Under the pieces are notes generated by a model that saw nothing but the letters and a program-made list of their open reading frames with translations, had not been told where the DNA came from and did not search any database. Below, piece after piece: positions 17,592 to 26,700 of a DNA stretch of 64,000 bases. Position 1 is the first letter of the stretch; each line of letters starts with the position of its first letter. This DNA comes from Rhodospirillaceae bacterium (GTDB taxonomy: Bacteria; Pseudomonadota; Alphaproteobacteria; Rhodospirillales; Casp-alpha2): the NCBI GenBank assembly GCA_016845145.1, contig JAERTE010000112.1, positions 186,001 through 250,000 on the forward strand, written 5' to 3'. The position numbers and the translations under genes are program-made.

Positions 17592-18545
17592 TCATTGCTC
17601 TTGCTTTTGTTCGGCCAACGGCAGTGTGGCTTTAACAATGTCCGGCCATTTGTGTTGCACGGAGCGGACTAGCTCCTCGCGCACCATTGACAGATTTGAG
17701 AAAGACGCCGGTATATCCATGCGCATGACTTCTGTCATTTCCCTGCCGGATGCGGCAGCGTCGCTGAACGCCTTTTGCAACCATGAAAGGTAGCCGGCTG
17801 TTTGGTCGATGGCGCGCGTGTCCCTGACCATCGGCCCGTGCCCCGGGATCATGACCCTGAACGGAGTTTTTCTGAGTTGCTCCAGGACATCAAGCCATGC
17901 CGGGATTTCGGCATGGGGCGTAGTTGGCGCACGATTGAAAAACACGAGGTCACCGGCAAACACGACCCCCGTTTGTTCGTCGATGACAACAAGGTCACCG
18001 TCCGTATGGCCATTGTAGGCGATCGTCCGGATCAACCTTCCACCAAAACGCCGGCCCGACGACGAAACCGTATCACTGGGTAGAACAACTTCGGTACCCA
18101 GCATCCAATCGCCGACAAGTCGATAGAGGTTCTCCGCGACGGCTTCGCCCTCATGACTCATCACCTTGCGTGCAGCATCCAAGGCGGCGATGGGGACGTC
18201 CTTGAAAGCCTGATTGCCGAAATAATGATCCGGATGATTATGCGTGTTGTAGACCTGGACAATCGGTTTCGGGGTAACTGACGCTATGGCTGCACGCATC
18301 TCGCGCCCGTACTTGACCGACGGGCCGGTATCGATAACCACCACGCCGATATCTGTGATGATGAAACCGGTGTTGACGATGTTTCCTCCGTTCTTGCGCG
18401 TGAAGTGCCGCGTGTCGCCGAAAAACGCGTATACGCCTTCAGCCACCCGCACGGGCTTCAAATTGTAGGACAATTTGCCGGCGGCGGCTTCACCAATCAC
18501 CAAAATCAGACCTACCAGCAGCATGCCGGCCATCAACCGTTTCAT
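17592..18545 (-). CDS. Quinoprotein relay system zinc metallo-hydrolase (MBL fold)
   Basis: A 317-residue exported metallo-beta-lactamase-fold protein with a signal peptide of about 22 residues. Zinc motifs are visible: THNHPDHYFGN, GHTDGDLVV with the following FAGDLVF Asp, and IPGHGP. This group is found beside PQQ dehydrogenases as part of the so-called quinoprotein relay, with an undefined chemical role. A GGGGGAT site supports the ATG. It follows the SoxYZ-like gene by 33 bases and belongs to the leftward run that begins at the cytochrome c gene (20773). The real substrate is unknown. Confidence 0.88.
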   Translation of the reverse strand: MKRLMAGMLLVGLILVIGEAAAGKLSYNLKPVRVAEGVYAFFGDTRHFTRKNGGNIVNTGFIITDIGVVVIDTGPSVKYGREMRAAIASVTPKPIVQVYNTHNHPDHYFGNQAFKDVPIAALDAARKVMSHEGEAVAENLYRLVGDWMLGTEVVLPSDTVSSSGRRFGGRLIRTIAYNGHTDGDLVVIDEQTGVVFAGDLVFFNRAPTTPHAEIPAWLDVLEQLRKTPFRVMIPGHGPMVRDTRAIDQTAGYLSWLQKAFSDAAASGREMTEVMRMDIPASFSNLSMVREELVRSVQHKWPDIVKATLPLAEQKQEQ

Positions 18546-18578
18546 CGAGATATCCCCCTGCGCTGCGCCTACTGCCAG

Positions 18579-19376
18579 TCAGCTACCGCGCGTCAGGCTG
18601 ATCCGGGCGTCGACCTCGTTGCCGTTGTTGTCACGGCCTTGCAGGCTGTAACCGTCCTTGCGGACATGAACCGAGGGCACCTCGATCGTCATGGTCGGGT
18701 TTTCACTTACGGGTTCGAACGTTTCAATGTGGGCGACCCGCTTTCCGTTGCGGTCGCGAACCGTCAAATGCTCAATGTAGAATTTGGGAATATTGTCGAC
18801 CAACCCAGTATCCATCGGATGCATGACCTGCAGCCGTAAACGCTCGCCGCCGTCTTTCTGGCGCCAGATGCGCGCCCTCACCTTGTTGAGATGCGCATCC
18901 CAGTCACCGCCACCCGACACCAACATGCTTGGCGCGGCGCAGCCGCCACCCGCGGCATCCACGTACTTGCCGTTCACGTGCCAGGTTCCGTCGGACGTTC
19001 TCACCGCGGCGCGGATAACACTGCCTTCGTTCATTTTGACCCTCGTCGCGATATACGGCTTGGCATCACCGACCTCATAGCGAACGACCCGGGGAAACGG
19101 ATTGAGATCAACGAAAACCTGGATTTCCGAGACGCCGGAAAGCTCTTTGGCATCGACCGAAACCGGGACCTGCAAGTTGCCTTCGGCGTTGTTCGGCGCA
19201 TCGACGCGGACGCGGTCGTCGAAGACGATCTTGCCGCCTTCCAAATACTCTTCCGCGAGCATTTCCCAAACCGGCGAATCCAGCTTGTCAGCAGGAATGG
19301 CTCCGGCGAAAGCGGCAGATGACATGTTGACGAAACCCGCGACCAGAAGTCCTTGAATTACCGATTTAAATGACAT
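18579..19376 (-). CDS. Quinoprotein dehydrogenase-associated SoxYZ-like carrier
   Basis: A 265-residue exported fusion of a SoxY-like domain (about 35-150) and a SoxZ-like Ig-type domain (about 165-265). The SoxY half ends in AAGGGCAAPS, corresponding to the carrier Cys of SoxY, which binds intermediates on a swinging arm. In this family the arm is internal, followed by the SoxZ half. Its cargo in alcohol-oxidising bacteria is not established. The frame extends to 19403, but the ATG at 19376 has a strong GGGGAGGA site and starts a clean signal peptide (about 1-23). It is co-transcribed with the metallo-hydrolase and binding-protein genes. Confidence 0.87.
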   Translation of the reverse strand: MSFKSVIQGLLVAGFVNMSSAAFAGAIPADKLDSPVWEMLAEEYLEGGKIVFDDRVRVDAPNNAEGNLQVPVSVDAKELSGVSEIQVFVDLNPFPRVVRYEVGDAKPYIATRVKMNEGSVIRAAVRTSDGTWHVNGKYVDAAGGGCAAPSMLVSGGGDWDAHLNKVRARIWRQKDGGERLRLQVMHPMDTGLVDNIPKFYIEHLTVRDRNGKRVAHIETFEPVSENPTMTIEVPSVHVRKDGYSLQGRDNNGNEVDARISLTRGS

Positions 19377-19434
19377 CTTCGATCCTCCCCATCTCTCGCA
19401 CAACGAGACGTTACCATAAACTCATCGACGCACG

Positions 19435-20298
19435 CTACTGAGCTGTGGCGCCCAGCAATTCCTTCGGCGGCGGCATATACGTGACTCCGTGCCGCTCGCA
19501 GATTTCCTTCAACGTTCCGTCGTTCACCAATTCCGCCAGGATGTCCCCGACGGCATACCCCAGTTGCCGGTATGTGTGCTTCACTGCGGCGCCGATCAAC
19601 CACTGCCCGCGCGTCAGTTGTGGTGTCCGAAGCTCGGTCATCTTGTAGCGGTTCGATCGATCTCCGACAGCAGCCTCGAGTTGGCCCATTGGGCCTGAGA
19701 TAGCGGCGACCTCGCCTTCCGCCATCGCTTTGGCTGCGGCCCGCAAATCCGGAAAATGCACGACGTTCTCACGAAGCGCGCCACCCATGGTCGATGTCAG
19801 GAAGAAGTCGGCCAGTGTATCCAATTCCACGCCGACTCTTTTATCTCTGAAGACATCGAGAGCCGGCAGGTTGCCGATCTGCAATGGATTCCAGACGAGA
19901 CCGATGCGTTCGTTCAGGTAGGCGCCGAAAAAGAAAACCAGATTGTTGCGCAATGAAAATGCCTTGTCATAGGGTACGTGCAGCATCACGTCGGCAATGG
20001 GACCACCAAGATAATGGCCCTTCCAAACTGCGTTGCGTAGATCATCATCGACCGTCTCGTCGGCTGTCAATTCGAAGAGATCTAGCTTCACACCGAGCCT
20101 GTCGGCGATGTGCTTGGCAATGTCAACGTCGATACCTACAGCCTTCCCGTCTTTGCGGTACGAATACGGGAAGAAATCCTTGTAGACGGCAACGATGATC
20201 TCGCCCTTTTCTTGGATCTCATCAAAAGTCAGAGCGCTCGCCGGCTTCAACAACCCGGCAAGCGCCCAGAAAACGCAAATGATAATCGTGGTACGCAT
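19435..20298 (-). CDS. Quinoprotein dehydrogenase-associated periplasmic binding protein
   Basis: A 287-residue protein with a signal peptide (about 1-22) and a family 3 solute-binding fold (GEIIVAVYKDFFPYSY, AVGIDVDIAKHIADRLGV). Proteins of this kind next to PQQ alcohol dehydrogenases (XoxJ/MxaJ/PedE-region type) are thought to assist the dehydrogenase, for example in maturation or cytochrome interaction, rather than to import a solute. No permease genes adjoin it. The tail ending PPKELLGATAQ has no known role. It lies 31 bases after the cytochrome c gene and 58 before the SoxYZ-like gene. A maturation role is inference. Confidence 0.85.
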   Translation of the reverse strand: MRTTIIICVFWALAGLLKPASALTFDEIQEKGEIIVAVYKDFFPYSYRKDGKAVGIDVDIAKHIADRLGVKLDLFELTADETVDDDLRNAVWKGHYLGGPIADVMLHVPYDKAFSLRNNLVFFFGAYLNERIGLVWNPLQIGNLPALDVFRDKRVGVELDTLADFFLTSTMGGALRENVVHFPDLRAAAKAMAEGEVAAISGPMGQLEAAVGDRSNRYKMTELRTPQLTRGQWLIGAAVKHTYRQLGYAVGDILAELVNDGTLKEICERHGVTYMPPPKELLGATAQ

Positions 20299-20329
20299 GG
20301 TTTCAGTTTGGTGCCCCCAGCGCGTTCAA

Positions 20330-20773
20330 TCAATCGTCATCCGGCTGCGAGTCGATATAGGTCCGGATGGCCCAGAGGCCTTCTTGGCTGATGACGCCTT
20401 CGAATTTCGGCATGTAAACCTTGCCGTCGCGCACGGCGCCACCGCGGACACGCTCCTTGTACCACTCATCGCCGTCGAAATCCTCTTCGAGATAGCGCAG
20501 GTCGGGTGCAATGCCGCCTGAAATTGCTTGCAGGCCATGGCAGCGCGCGCAGTTCTGGTTGTAGGCGGAAGATCCGATTTCAATGGCCTTGGGCTTGAGA
20601 TTCGCGTCTTCACGGAACGGATTGGTCTCCGACCAATCTTCACCGAGTTTCGGCAAACCCGTCGTATCAACAGCCTGTGGCGTCACGTCACCATGAGAAT
20701 TCGCCTCATGGGAGGGGCTCAAAATCAAAGCCGCCATCGTCAGCGCGGTCAAATAAGGAAGGATGCGTCTCAT
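20330..20773 (-). CDS. Cytochrome c-550, PedF-like
   Basis: A 147-residue exported class I cytochrome c. A signal peptide (about 1-27) is followed by one haem motif, CARCHG, and a distal Met in YMPKFEG. The segment GLPKLGEDWSETNPFR before the haem is characteristic of the PedF group. It is the expected electron acceptor of the PQQ alcohol dehydrogenase, passing electrons to a terminal oxidase. GGGGAATACGAC precedes the ATG. It heads the leftward accessory run (binding protein, SoxYZ-like, metallo-hydrolase) and is separated by 117 bases from the end of the aldehyde oxidoreductase operon. Confidence 0.9.
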   Translation of the reverse strand: MRRILPYLTALTMAALILSPSHEANSHGDVTPQAVDTTGLPKLGEDWSETNPFREDANLKPKAIEIGSSAYNQNCARCHGLQAISGGIAPDLRYLEEDFDGDEWYKERVRGGAVRDGKVYMPKFEGVISQEGLWAIRTYIDSQPDDD

Positions 20774-20890
20774 GTCGTATTCCCCATCTACTTAAACTCT
20801 TCGAACGGACGTCAACGCCGTTCAAGCATGCCGTTTATAGCGCAATGGTTTGCAGATTTCTGCTGAACTTAAGTCGAAACAATCTTTGCA

Positions 20891-21142
20891 TCAGCCGCCG
20901 GCAACCGGCGGCCACACAGCCAAGGTATCACCATCCTCGAGACTCGCAGAATCGCGCTCACTCGGTGCAAGATAACTGCCGTTTACCAGCACCAAATGAC
21001 ATTGCTCACCGGGCACGCCAAGAGACACCAGCAGCCCTCCCGGAGTCGTCGGTTCAGCAAGTGCCAGTTCGACTTCGTTCTTCTCCGCGCCATCCGGCAG
21101 GTATTGGCCCAGCGCCGCGTATAGTTTCAACCGTACTTTCAT
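20891..21142 (-). CDS. MoaD/ThiS-family sulfur carrier (AorD-like)
   Basis: An 83-residue ubiquitin-fold protein ending in the di-glycine tail VAGG, which is activated as a thiocarboxylate to donate sulfur for molybdopterin. A dedicated MoaD-like protein is encoded in known aldehyde:ferredoxin oxidoreductase operons, where it is thought to serve tungsten-cofactor synthesis. It follows the FAD oxidoreductase gene by 6 bases, so all four genes (24988 down to 20891) probably form one operon. Confidence 0.88.
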   Translation of the reverse strand: MKVRLKLYAALGQYLPDGAEKNEVELALAEPTTPGGLLVSLGVPGEQCHLVLVNGSYLAPSERDSASLEDGDTLAVWPPVAGG

Positions 21143-21148
21143 TGCCGG

Positions 21149-22540
21149 TCACATTTGCGAGCGCGCCACATAGGCTTCCATGAAACGGTGCGGGTCGGCC
21201 ATCAGGCGGTCCTTCCATACACCCAGTCCCTGATCGGACTGGATCAACCCGCGAATGGCGCCGACGTGGTCCGTACGACCGAGGCTAAGCGCCCCGATTA
21301 ACTTGTCACCATCGAATTCAAGACGCATGTAGCGGAAGTTCTCGGCGTCCACGACCTCTGCCGACTCGCCGTCCGTGACGCCTTCCCAATTGCCAAAGCT
21401 CGCGGAAATCAAGCCCAGCGTATCAAGCACGTTCATATTCAAGCTGCCCTTGTACTTCGCGGCTTGCCCCACCATATTCAGCCCGGCAATGCGCCCGTGA
21501 TCGACGGCCGTCGGTTGAATGGCATGCACCTGCCAACCGCCGGTCGAAAAATCAGGTCCCTCCGCGCAATCGCCGGCGGCGAAGACATTCGGGTCGGAAG
21601 ACCGCATCTCATTATCAACAACGATACCGGTGCCTGTCTTCAGACCGGCGCTTTCCGTGAAACCGATATTGGATGCGACACCCGTGGCGACGACCACCAA
21701 ATGGGCCGGGATCTGCGCACCATTGTCGAGGTCGACCGTTATGGTGTCCTGATCTCCCGCACCGGCTTCCAGTTTCGTCACCCTGGTCGAAGTCAGAACG
21801 GATACACCTTTGTTCTCACACCATTGCTTGAGCATATTTCCAGCGGTCTCGTTCATCATACGAGGTACCATGCGATCTTCAGCCTCGACGACCGTCAAGT
21901 TGACCTTCCGCTCCGCCAAAGCCTCAAGGATGATGCAACCGATGAAACCTGCGCCCATCAAGACGACATTGGCACCTTCATCTGCCAGGCTGACGATCTT
22001 TCGCGCATCGTCCAGGGTCCAGCAATGGTGTACGCCCGGCTGGTTGAGGCCGTCAATCGGCGGAGCAACCGGGCTAGCTCCTGTAGCAATCAGCAGTTTG
22101 TCGTAGTTTGCTGAGTCGCCACCCGACAGTTGGACTGAACGTGCGGCGGCATCAATACTCTCGACTCGCGATTGAATGTAGGTGATGGCAGCCGAGTCGT
22201 AGTGATCATCATCCTTTCTGAGATAGGTGCCTTCCTCTCCAATCAGTCCCGTGAGGACATACGGGATGGCCATGCGCGAATAGGGCGGTTCCGGCTCTCC
22301 ACCGATCAGCGTTACGGAGGCCGAGGGATCGGCTTTGCGGATGGTTTCCGCTCCGCTCACGCCGGCGGGGCCAGCACCGATAATGACATGCCGTGTCGCA
22401 CCATCATTTTGCCCGGCAATCTCGCCACCGGCCCGAGGCGCAACGCTCTCGCTTTTTGTTTTCGCCACCGCCACTGCCGCGGGATCACGGTCTTCTCCGC
22501 CACCGAAGAGCTTCTTGAAAAAACCAATCATGTCACTCAC
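21149..22540 (-). CDS. FAD-dependent NAD(P) oxidoreductase, AorC-like
   Basis: A 463-residue pyridine-nucleotide-disulfide-type flavoprotein. A short amphipathic N-terminal extension (about 1-40, GFFKKLFGGG) precedes the FAD-binding VIIGAGPAG, the NAD-binding VVLMGAGFIG (around 190) and the second FAD motif VFAAGDCAEG (around 310). In AorABC complexes the FAD subunit exchanges electrons between the ferredoxin chain and NAD. Its place between the tungsten subunit and the MoaD-like gene supports that role. No redox-active CxxC near the FAD was seen, so it is not a typical disulfide reductase. The extension is unusual and may dock to the partner subunits (inference). Confidence 0.85.
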   Translation of the reverse strand: MSDMIGFFKKLFGGGEDRDPAAVAVAKTKSESVAPRAGGEIAGQNDGATRHVIIGAGPAGVSGAETIRKADPSASVTLIGGEPEPPYSRMAIPYVLTGLIGEEGTYLRKDDDHYDSAAITYIQSRVESIDAAARSVQLSGGDSANYDKLLIATGASPVAPPIDGLNQPGVHHCWTLDDARKIVSLADEGANVVLMGAGFIGCIILEALAERKVNLTVVEAEDRMVPRMMNETAGNMLKQWCENKGVSVLTSTRVTKLEAGAGDQDTITVDLDNGAQIPAHLVVVATGVASNIGFTESAGLKTGTGIVVDNEMRSSDPNVFAAGDCAEGPDFSTGGWQVHAIQPTAVDHGRIAGLNMVGQAAKYKGSLNMNVLDTLGLISASFGNWEGVTDGESAEVVDAENFRYMRLEFDGDKLIGALSLGRTDHVGAIRGLIQSDQGLGVWKDRLMADPHRFMEAYVARSQM

Positions 22541-22648
22541 CTGAACTCGTCAATGAGAACGCGCTGCCAAAATCCGGCAGTGAGCGTCTGTTTCGATAAA
22601 TGCCGCGCCCCGCTTCGTTTCCAAAGCGGGGCGCGAACTGGGAGGATA

Positions 22649-24496
22649 TTACAAAGCCAAGCGGCTTAGGGTCTCATTGGTTGGCACCCCATCCGCCGTC
22701 CAGCCCCGGAGGTCGTAGTACTCCGGCAACATCTTGTCGAGGCCGTTGGTCAACCCCTTGGCCGGGCCGGTTTTGGCCGCATCCTTCAACAAGCGCCCGG
22801 GCAGATTGTCGTCTGCAGCGGTGAAGCCCGCATCGTTATTGAACTTACGCTCCAGGTTCCAGATGCGCTCTCCGACTTCCAACAAGTTCTCGGTGCTCCA
22901 GTCACCCTCGCAAGCCGCATCCAACTGCGGGGCCACATCATCGAGCGTCCAGGCAAAGGATGTGAAGATGCAAAGACCTGCCGAATCAAAGGCCGCCGTT
23001 GCATCCTGGAATGCCTTCACCAGACCAGCTTTGCCGTCAGTTGCCAACGGGTCGGTTTTCTCAGGAATCCCGAGAATTTCCGAAGCCACCGTATAGCTGC
23101 GCAGATGGCACGCACCGCGGTTAGACGTGGCGTAAGTCAGTCCCATGCCCTGGATACCGCGCGAGTCGTAAGCCGGGAACTCCTGGCCTTTGACCGACAT
23201 GGAAAGTTCCGGCTTGCCGTGTTTCTCACACAACAACTTGGAGCCCAAGCCGATCTCGGCGCCAAAGCCCTCGCCCTTGCCTGTCAACTCAGCAAGCGTC
23301 GTCAGCGCCTCGGCGGAGCCAAACTTCAATTCCAGGCCATCAGTATCGGCCGTGGTGATGACACCGGTCTCGAACATCTCCATCGCCGCGCCGACTGTGG
23401 CGCCGAACGAGATCGGGTCGTAGCCCTGCTCGTTGCAGATGAAGTTGGCAAACGTCAGCGCATTGAGATCATCAACACCTGTCGCCGCACCAAGCGCCCA
23501 TGCTGCCTCGTATTCAAGGCCACCAGAGGCATTTTGATATTCCGGGCGATCCTTCACCGTGTAGTGTGTGCGCTCCACGGTGGATACGCGCCCACACGCA
23601 ATGGTGCAACCAAAGCAAGCTTGATTGCGCACCAAGTTCGGTTTGCCATCCGATTCACGCGGTTCCGCCATGGCTTCGGCGGATATGTTGTTGGCACCAT
23701 CGAATTGTACATCACGGTGATTGTGCGAGGGAAGCGCTCCCGTTTCATTGATGACGTTCATCAAGACCTGAGTGCCAAACGCCGGCAGGCCCTGGCCTGT
23801 AACGGCGTTCTCCGCCAACACCGCCTTGCCCGCGTCCGCTGCGGCCATGAAGGCCGCGGCATCAGCGATGGGAACGCCCTTGGTGCCACGAATAGCGACG
23901 GCTTTGAGGTTTTTTGAGCCCATCACAGTACCGACACCGGAACGTCCGGCGGCGCGGTCCATATCGTTGACCACGCAGGCATACTTCACGCCCTTCTCGC
24001 CCGAGAGGCCGATCGAGGCAACACGGATCTGCGGGTCACCATGCGCCTTCTTGATGCCCTCTTCCGTATCCCAGGTTGAGCCCCCCCAATAGGCGGATGC
24101 ATCACACAGTTGCGCATCGTCATCTTGAATCATCAGGTAAACCGGTTTGTCCGATTTGCCTTCGAAGATGACCATGTCATAACCGGCGTTCTTCATTTCG
24201 TTACCGAAGAAGCCACCGGAATTGGAGCACGCAATGGCACCCGTCAGAGCGCCCTTGGTGACGACGGAATAACGCCCCGCCGTCGACGCACAAGTGCCGG
24301 TCAACGGCCCGGTGGTCATGATCAGTTTGTTGTCGGGCGACAGCGGTTCGACCTTGGGGTCGACTTCCTCAACGAAATACTTGGTCGCCAGTCCGCGCTG
24401 ACCCAGGTATTTCATTGCCCAATCCATTTTCAACGGCTCGTTGGTGCAGGTGCCGGCGGTCAGGTTGACGCGGAGAACTTTTTTAGCCCATGCCAT
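22649..24496 (-). CDS. Tungsten-containing aldehyde:ferredoxin oxidoreductase, AorB-like
   Basis: A 615-residue cytoplasmic enzyme of the AOR family, the usual length. Seen are TGPLTGT and SNSGGFFGNEMKNAGYD of the tungsto-bispterin domain. Also visible are the [4Fe-4S] ligands CFGCTIACG near residue 297 with the distal Cys in AGLCIFTSF near residue 500. It oxidises aldehydes to carboxylic acids and can run in reverse with low-potential electrons. Aerobic or facultative proteobacteria with such enzymes use a three-subunit AorABC form, and the partner genes are present on both sides. With the alcohol dehydrogenase gene nearby, it probably handles the aldehyde product, replacing an NAD-linked aldehyde dehydrogenase. 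Requirement for tungsten is from family knowledge. Confidence 0.93.
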   Translation of the reverse strand: MAWAKKVLRVNLTAGTCTNEPLKMDWAMKYLGQRGLATKYFVEEVDPKVEPLSPDNKLIMTTGPLTGTCASTAGRYSVVTKGALTGAIACSNSGGFFGNEMKNAGYDMVIFEGKSDKPVYLMIQDDDAQLCDASAYWGGSTWDTEEGIKKAHGDPQIRVASIGLSGEKGVKYACVVNDMDRAAGRSGVGTVMGSKNLKAVAIRGTKGVPIADAAAFMAAADAGKAVLAENAVTGQGLPAFGTQVLMNVINETGALPSHNHRDVQFDGANNISAEAMAEPRESDGKPNLVRNQACFGCTIACGRVSTVERTHYTVKDRPEYQNASGGLEYEAAWALGAATGVDDLNALTFANFICNEQGYDPISFGATVGAAMEMFETGVITTADTDGLELKFGSAEALTTLAELTGKGEGFGAEIGLGSKLLCEKHGKPELSMSVKGQEFPAYDSRGIQGMGLTYATSNRGACHLRSYTVASEILGIPEKTDPLATDGKAGLVKAFQDATAAFDSAGLCIFTSFAWTLDDVAPQLDAACEGDWSTENLLEVGERIWNLERKFNNDAGFTAADDNLPGRLLKDAAKTGPAKGLTNGLDKMLPEYYDLRGWTADGVPTNETLSRLAL

Positions 24497-24511
24497 GATT
24501 TCAATCCTCCC

Positions 24512-24988
24512 TTATGCTTGCGGTTGCTGGGCGTCGGTCTTTCCGGCCCAGGCGCGCATTTTGTCCAATCCGGTCCAATCCGCGTCGACGAAGGTAATCG
24601 CGTCGGTCGGACAAGCGCTCGCGCAGGCCGGTTCGCCTTCACACAGATCACACTTGATCACCTTACCGGTCGCGGAGTTGTAGTTCACAGTGCCGAACGG
24701 GCACGCGATGGTGCAAACCTTGCAGCCGACACAGCGCGCTTCGGAAACCACCTTGGCGCCGGTCGCCGCATCGATGCCAATGGCATCCACCGGACAGGCC
24801 TTCATGCACCAGGCTTCATCACACTGGGTGCATGTGTATGGTACGAAACGCCCCTCGTCCTCGAATTTGAACACCTTGATCCGAGATTTCGACGGATTGA
24901 ATACGGATTCATTGTCGTACGAACAGGCCAGTTCGCACTGTAGACATCCCGTACACTTCTCGGGATCGATGGATAAGGATTTTTGCAT
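24512..24988 (-). CDS. Four-cluster ferredoxin subunit, AorA-like
   Basis: A 158-residue polyferredoxin of the DmsB/HycB type with four Cys groups (CTGCLQCELAC, CTQCDEAWCMKACP, CVGCKVCTIACP, CDLCEGEPACASACP), enough for four [4Fe-4S] clusters. It has no signal peptide, so it is cytoplasmic. It transfers electrons between the tungsten subunit, encoded 15 bases downstream, and the FAD subunit. It is the first gene of the leftward operon. The AorA-like assignment rests on this gene order. Confidence 0.92.
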   Translation of the reverse strand: MQKSLSIDPEKCTGCLQCELACSYDNESVFNPSKSRIKVFKFEDEGRFVPYTCTQCDEAWCMKACPVDAIGIDAATGAKVVSEARCVGCKVCTIACPFGTVNYNSATGKVIKCDLCEGEPACASACPTDAITFVDADWTGLDKMRAWAGKTDAQQPQA

Positions 24989-25113
24989 GCTAGCTCCCCT
25001 CGGCGGAATTGCCGGAAATTCACCTTGAAACGGTGGATCAACCGTCCCTGATGCCGGGAGACTAGCAAGCCGGTCAATCGCGTTTCAATTCGCCGAAAGT
25101 CTAAGACGTCGCT

Positions 25114-25419
25114 CTACTCGCCAAGCGAGCGGCACATGATGGTGCTGCGGCCGGATACAATCACCAGCCTGTCGAAGGGCGTGAAAATGCGGCAAAGCTC
25201 GCGCGGGTTCTTCACCCACCAGATATTGAGATGCAGACCAACATCGTGTTCACCGGAAAAGGAAATAGCGCTGGGGCCGCTTTTGGGTTCGAGCCGCGCG
25301 GCACCACCCTCGCCCACGACCTTAATCTTGTATGCCGACTGGTTGTCAACGCGGAGCGTCCCCTCAGCCAGTGCCGGCGGGACGATCGCCAAGATTAGAA
25401 AAAACGCCAACCACTTCAT
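25114..25419 (-). CDS. Small exported protein of unknown function
   Basis: A 101-residue protein with a clear signal peptide (about 1-18, ending ALA|EG). The mature part is predicted mostly beta and contains two Cys (RELCRIF and TIMCRSL), which could form a disulfide. No family is recognised. It lies between the aldehyde oxidoreductase operon and the divergent lanthanide-type ABC genes, so a periplasmic accessory role in quinoprotein metabolism is possible but unproven. Confidence 0.6.
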   Translation of the reverse strand: MKWLAFFLILAIVPPALAEGTLRVDNQSAYKIKVVGEGGAARLEPKSGPSAISFSGEHDVGLHLNIWWVKNPRELCRIFTPFDRLVIVSGRSTIMCRSLGE

Positions 25420-25542
25420 GCTATGTTCCAGCTTCCTTTGATGGAATGCGTCGAAAGCGCAGCGTAGTTGCTGGCAGGTGCCGTGGCAATTCCGACTTAG
25501 GTGGGATTGACCTCTGCCCCCCGACTTCGCTTTTATGGCGAT

Positions 25543-26700
25543 ATGAAAAGATTTGCTTTACTGCTAATCGCCGCCATTGCGATGCTGACCGGTGCCGCGC
25601 GCGCCGAATTGGTCATCGATATCGCCTATCTGGGCCAGAAACCGGCAAAGACGAAGGCGCTGTCCAACCTCGAGCCGCCTCCGAAGGACGGCGGCTTGCA
25701 AGGTGCGCGCCTTGCGATCAAGGACAACAACACCACGGGCCGGTTTTTAAAACAGAAGTTCAATCTGGCCGAAAAGGTTGTCCGCAAAACGAAAGACGCG
25801 GCACCGGCATTCCAGGCTCTCTATGACAAAGGCCTGCGGACATTCGTGCTTAATGTTTCGGCTGCCGCGCTCGATCAAATCCGCAAGCTGCCTAGCGCCG
25901 AGGAGAGCCTTCTGTTCAACGCCGGCGCGCTGGATAACCGGTTCCGCAATTCGGATTGCTCAAGGTCCATGCTGCATACCTTGCCGTCCCGCGCCATGCT
26001 GGCGGATGCGCTGACGCAGTATTTGGTCAAGAAGCGCTGGAAAAACTGGTTCATGATCGTCGGCCCTGAGGCCAAGGACCAACTGGCCGCCTCCGCCCTC
26101 AAACGCGCCGCTAAACGCTTTGGTGCCAAGATCGTGGCGGAAAAAACCTGGGACGGTGCGAAGGATGTCCGCCGCACGGCGCAGGCCGAGGTGCCACTGC
26201 TGACCCAAGGCGTCGATTACGACGTGCTGGTCGTCGCGGACGAGGACGGTCTGTTCGGCGAATACCTCATGTACCGGACCTGGAAACCGCAAATCGTCGC
26301 CGGTACACAGGGGCTGTTTGCCACCGGATGGTTCTGGACCATCGAGCAATGGGGCGCGGCGCAGTTGCAGCGCCGCTTCAAGCGCTTGGCGAAGCGGCGC
26401 ATGACCGACAAGGACTATGCCGCCTGGGCCGCCGTGCGCTCCATCGGCGAGGCCGCGACGCGCATCAAATCCGCAAGCCACGATGAGCTGTCCAAGTTCA
26501 TTCGGTCAGATGCGTTCCAATTGGCGGCGTTCAAAGGGCGCAAGCTCTCGTATCGCGGTTGGAACGGCCAGTTGCGCCAGCCAATCGCGGTCACCGCGGC
26601 AAGGTCGCTGGTCAGCTATTCACCGCAGGAAGGTTTCCTGCATCAACATACCGATCTCAATACCCTCGGGTTCGACCGTCCGGAGAGCACATGCAAATGA
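25543..26700 (+). CDS. Periplasmic binding protein of the PQQ/lanthanide-linked ABC system (PedA1/LutA-like)
   Basis: A 385-residue exported protein with a signal peptide (about 1-21) and a branched-chain-amino-acid-like binding fold (DIAYLGQKP, later GARLAIKDNNTTGRF in pieces). This subtype is found only with PQQ alcohol dehydrogenases and the next three genes. In Pseudomonas putida the matching PedA1A2BC system, and in Methylobacterium the lut genes, support growth at low lanthanide levels. The longer frame from 25501 adds 14 residues before the signal peptide and is less likely. Its stop overlaps the next gene. Binding of a lanthanide or a lanthanophore is inference. Confidence 0.85.
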   Translation: MKRFALLLIAAIAMLTGAARAELVIDIAYLGQKPAKTKALSNLEPPPKDGGLQGARLAIKDNNTTGRFLKQKFNLAEKVVRKTKDAAPAFQALYDKGLRTFVLNVSAAALDQIRKLPSAEESLLFNAGALDNRFRNSDCSRSMLHTLPSRAMLADALTQYLVKKRWKNWFMIVGPEAKDQLAASALKRAAKRFGAKIVAEKTWDGAKDVRRTAQAEVPLLTQGVDYDVLVVADEDGLFGEYLMYRTWKPQIVAGTQGLFATGWFWTIEQWGAAQLQRRFKRLAKRRMTDKDYAAWAAVRSIGEAATRIKSASHDELSKFIRSDAFQLAAFKGRKLSYRGWNGQLRQPIAVTAARSLVSYSPQEGFLHQHTDLNTLGFDRPESTCK

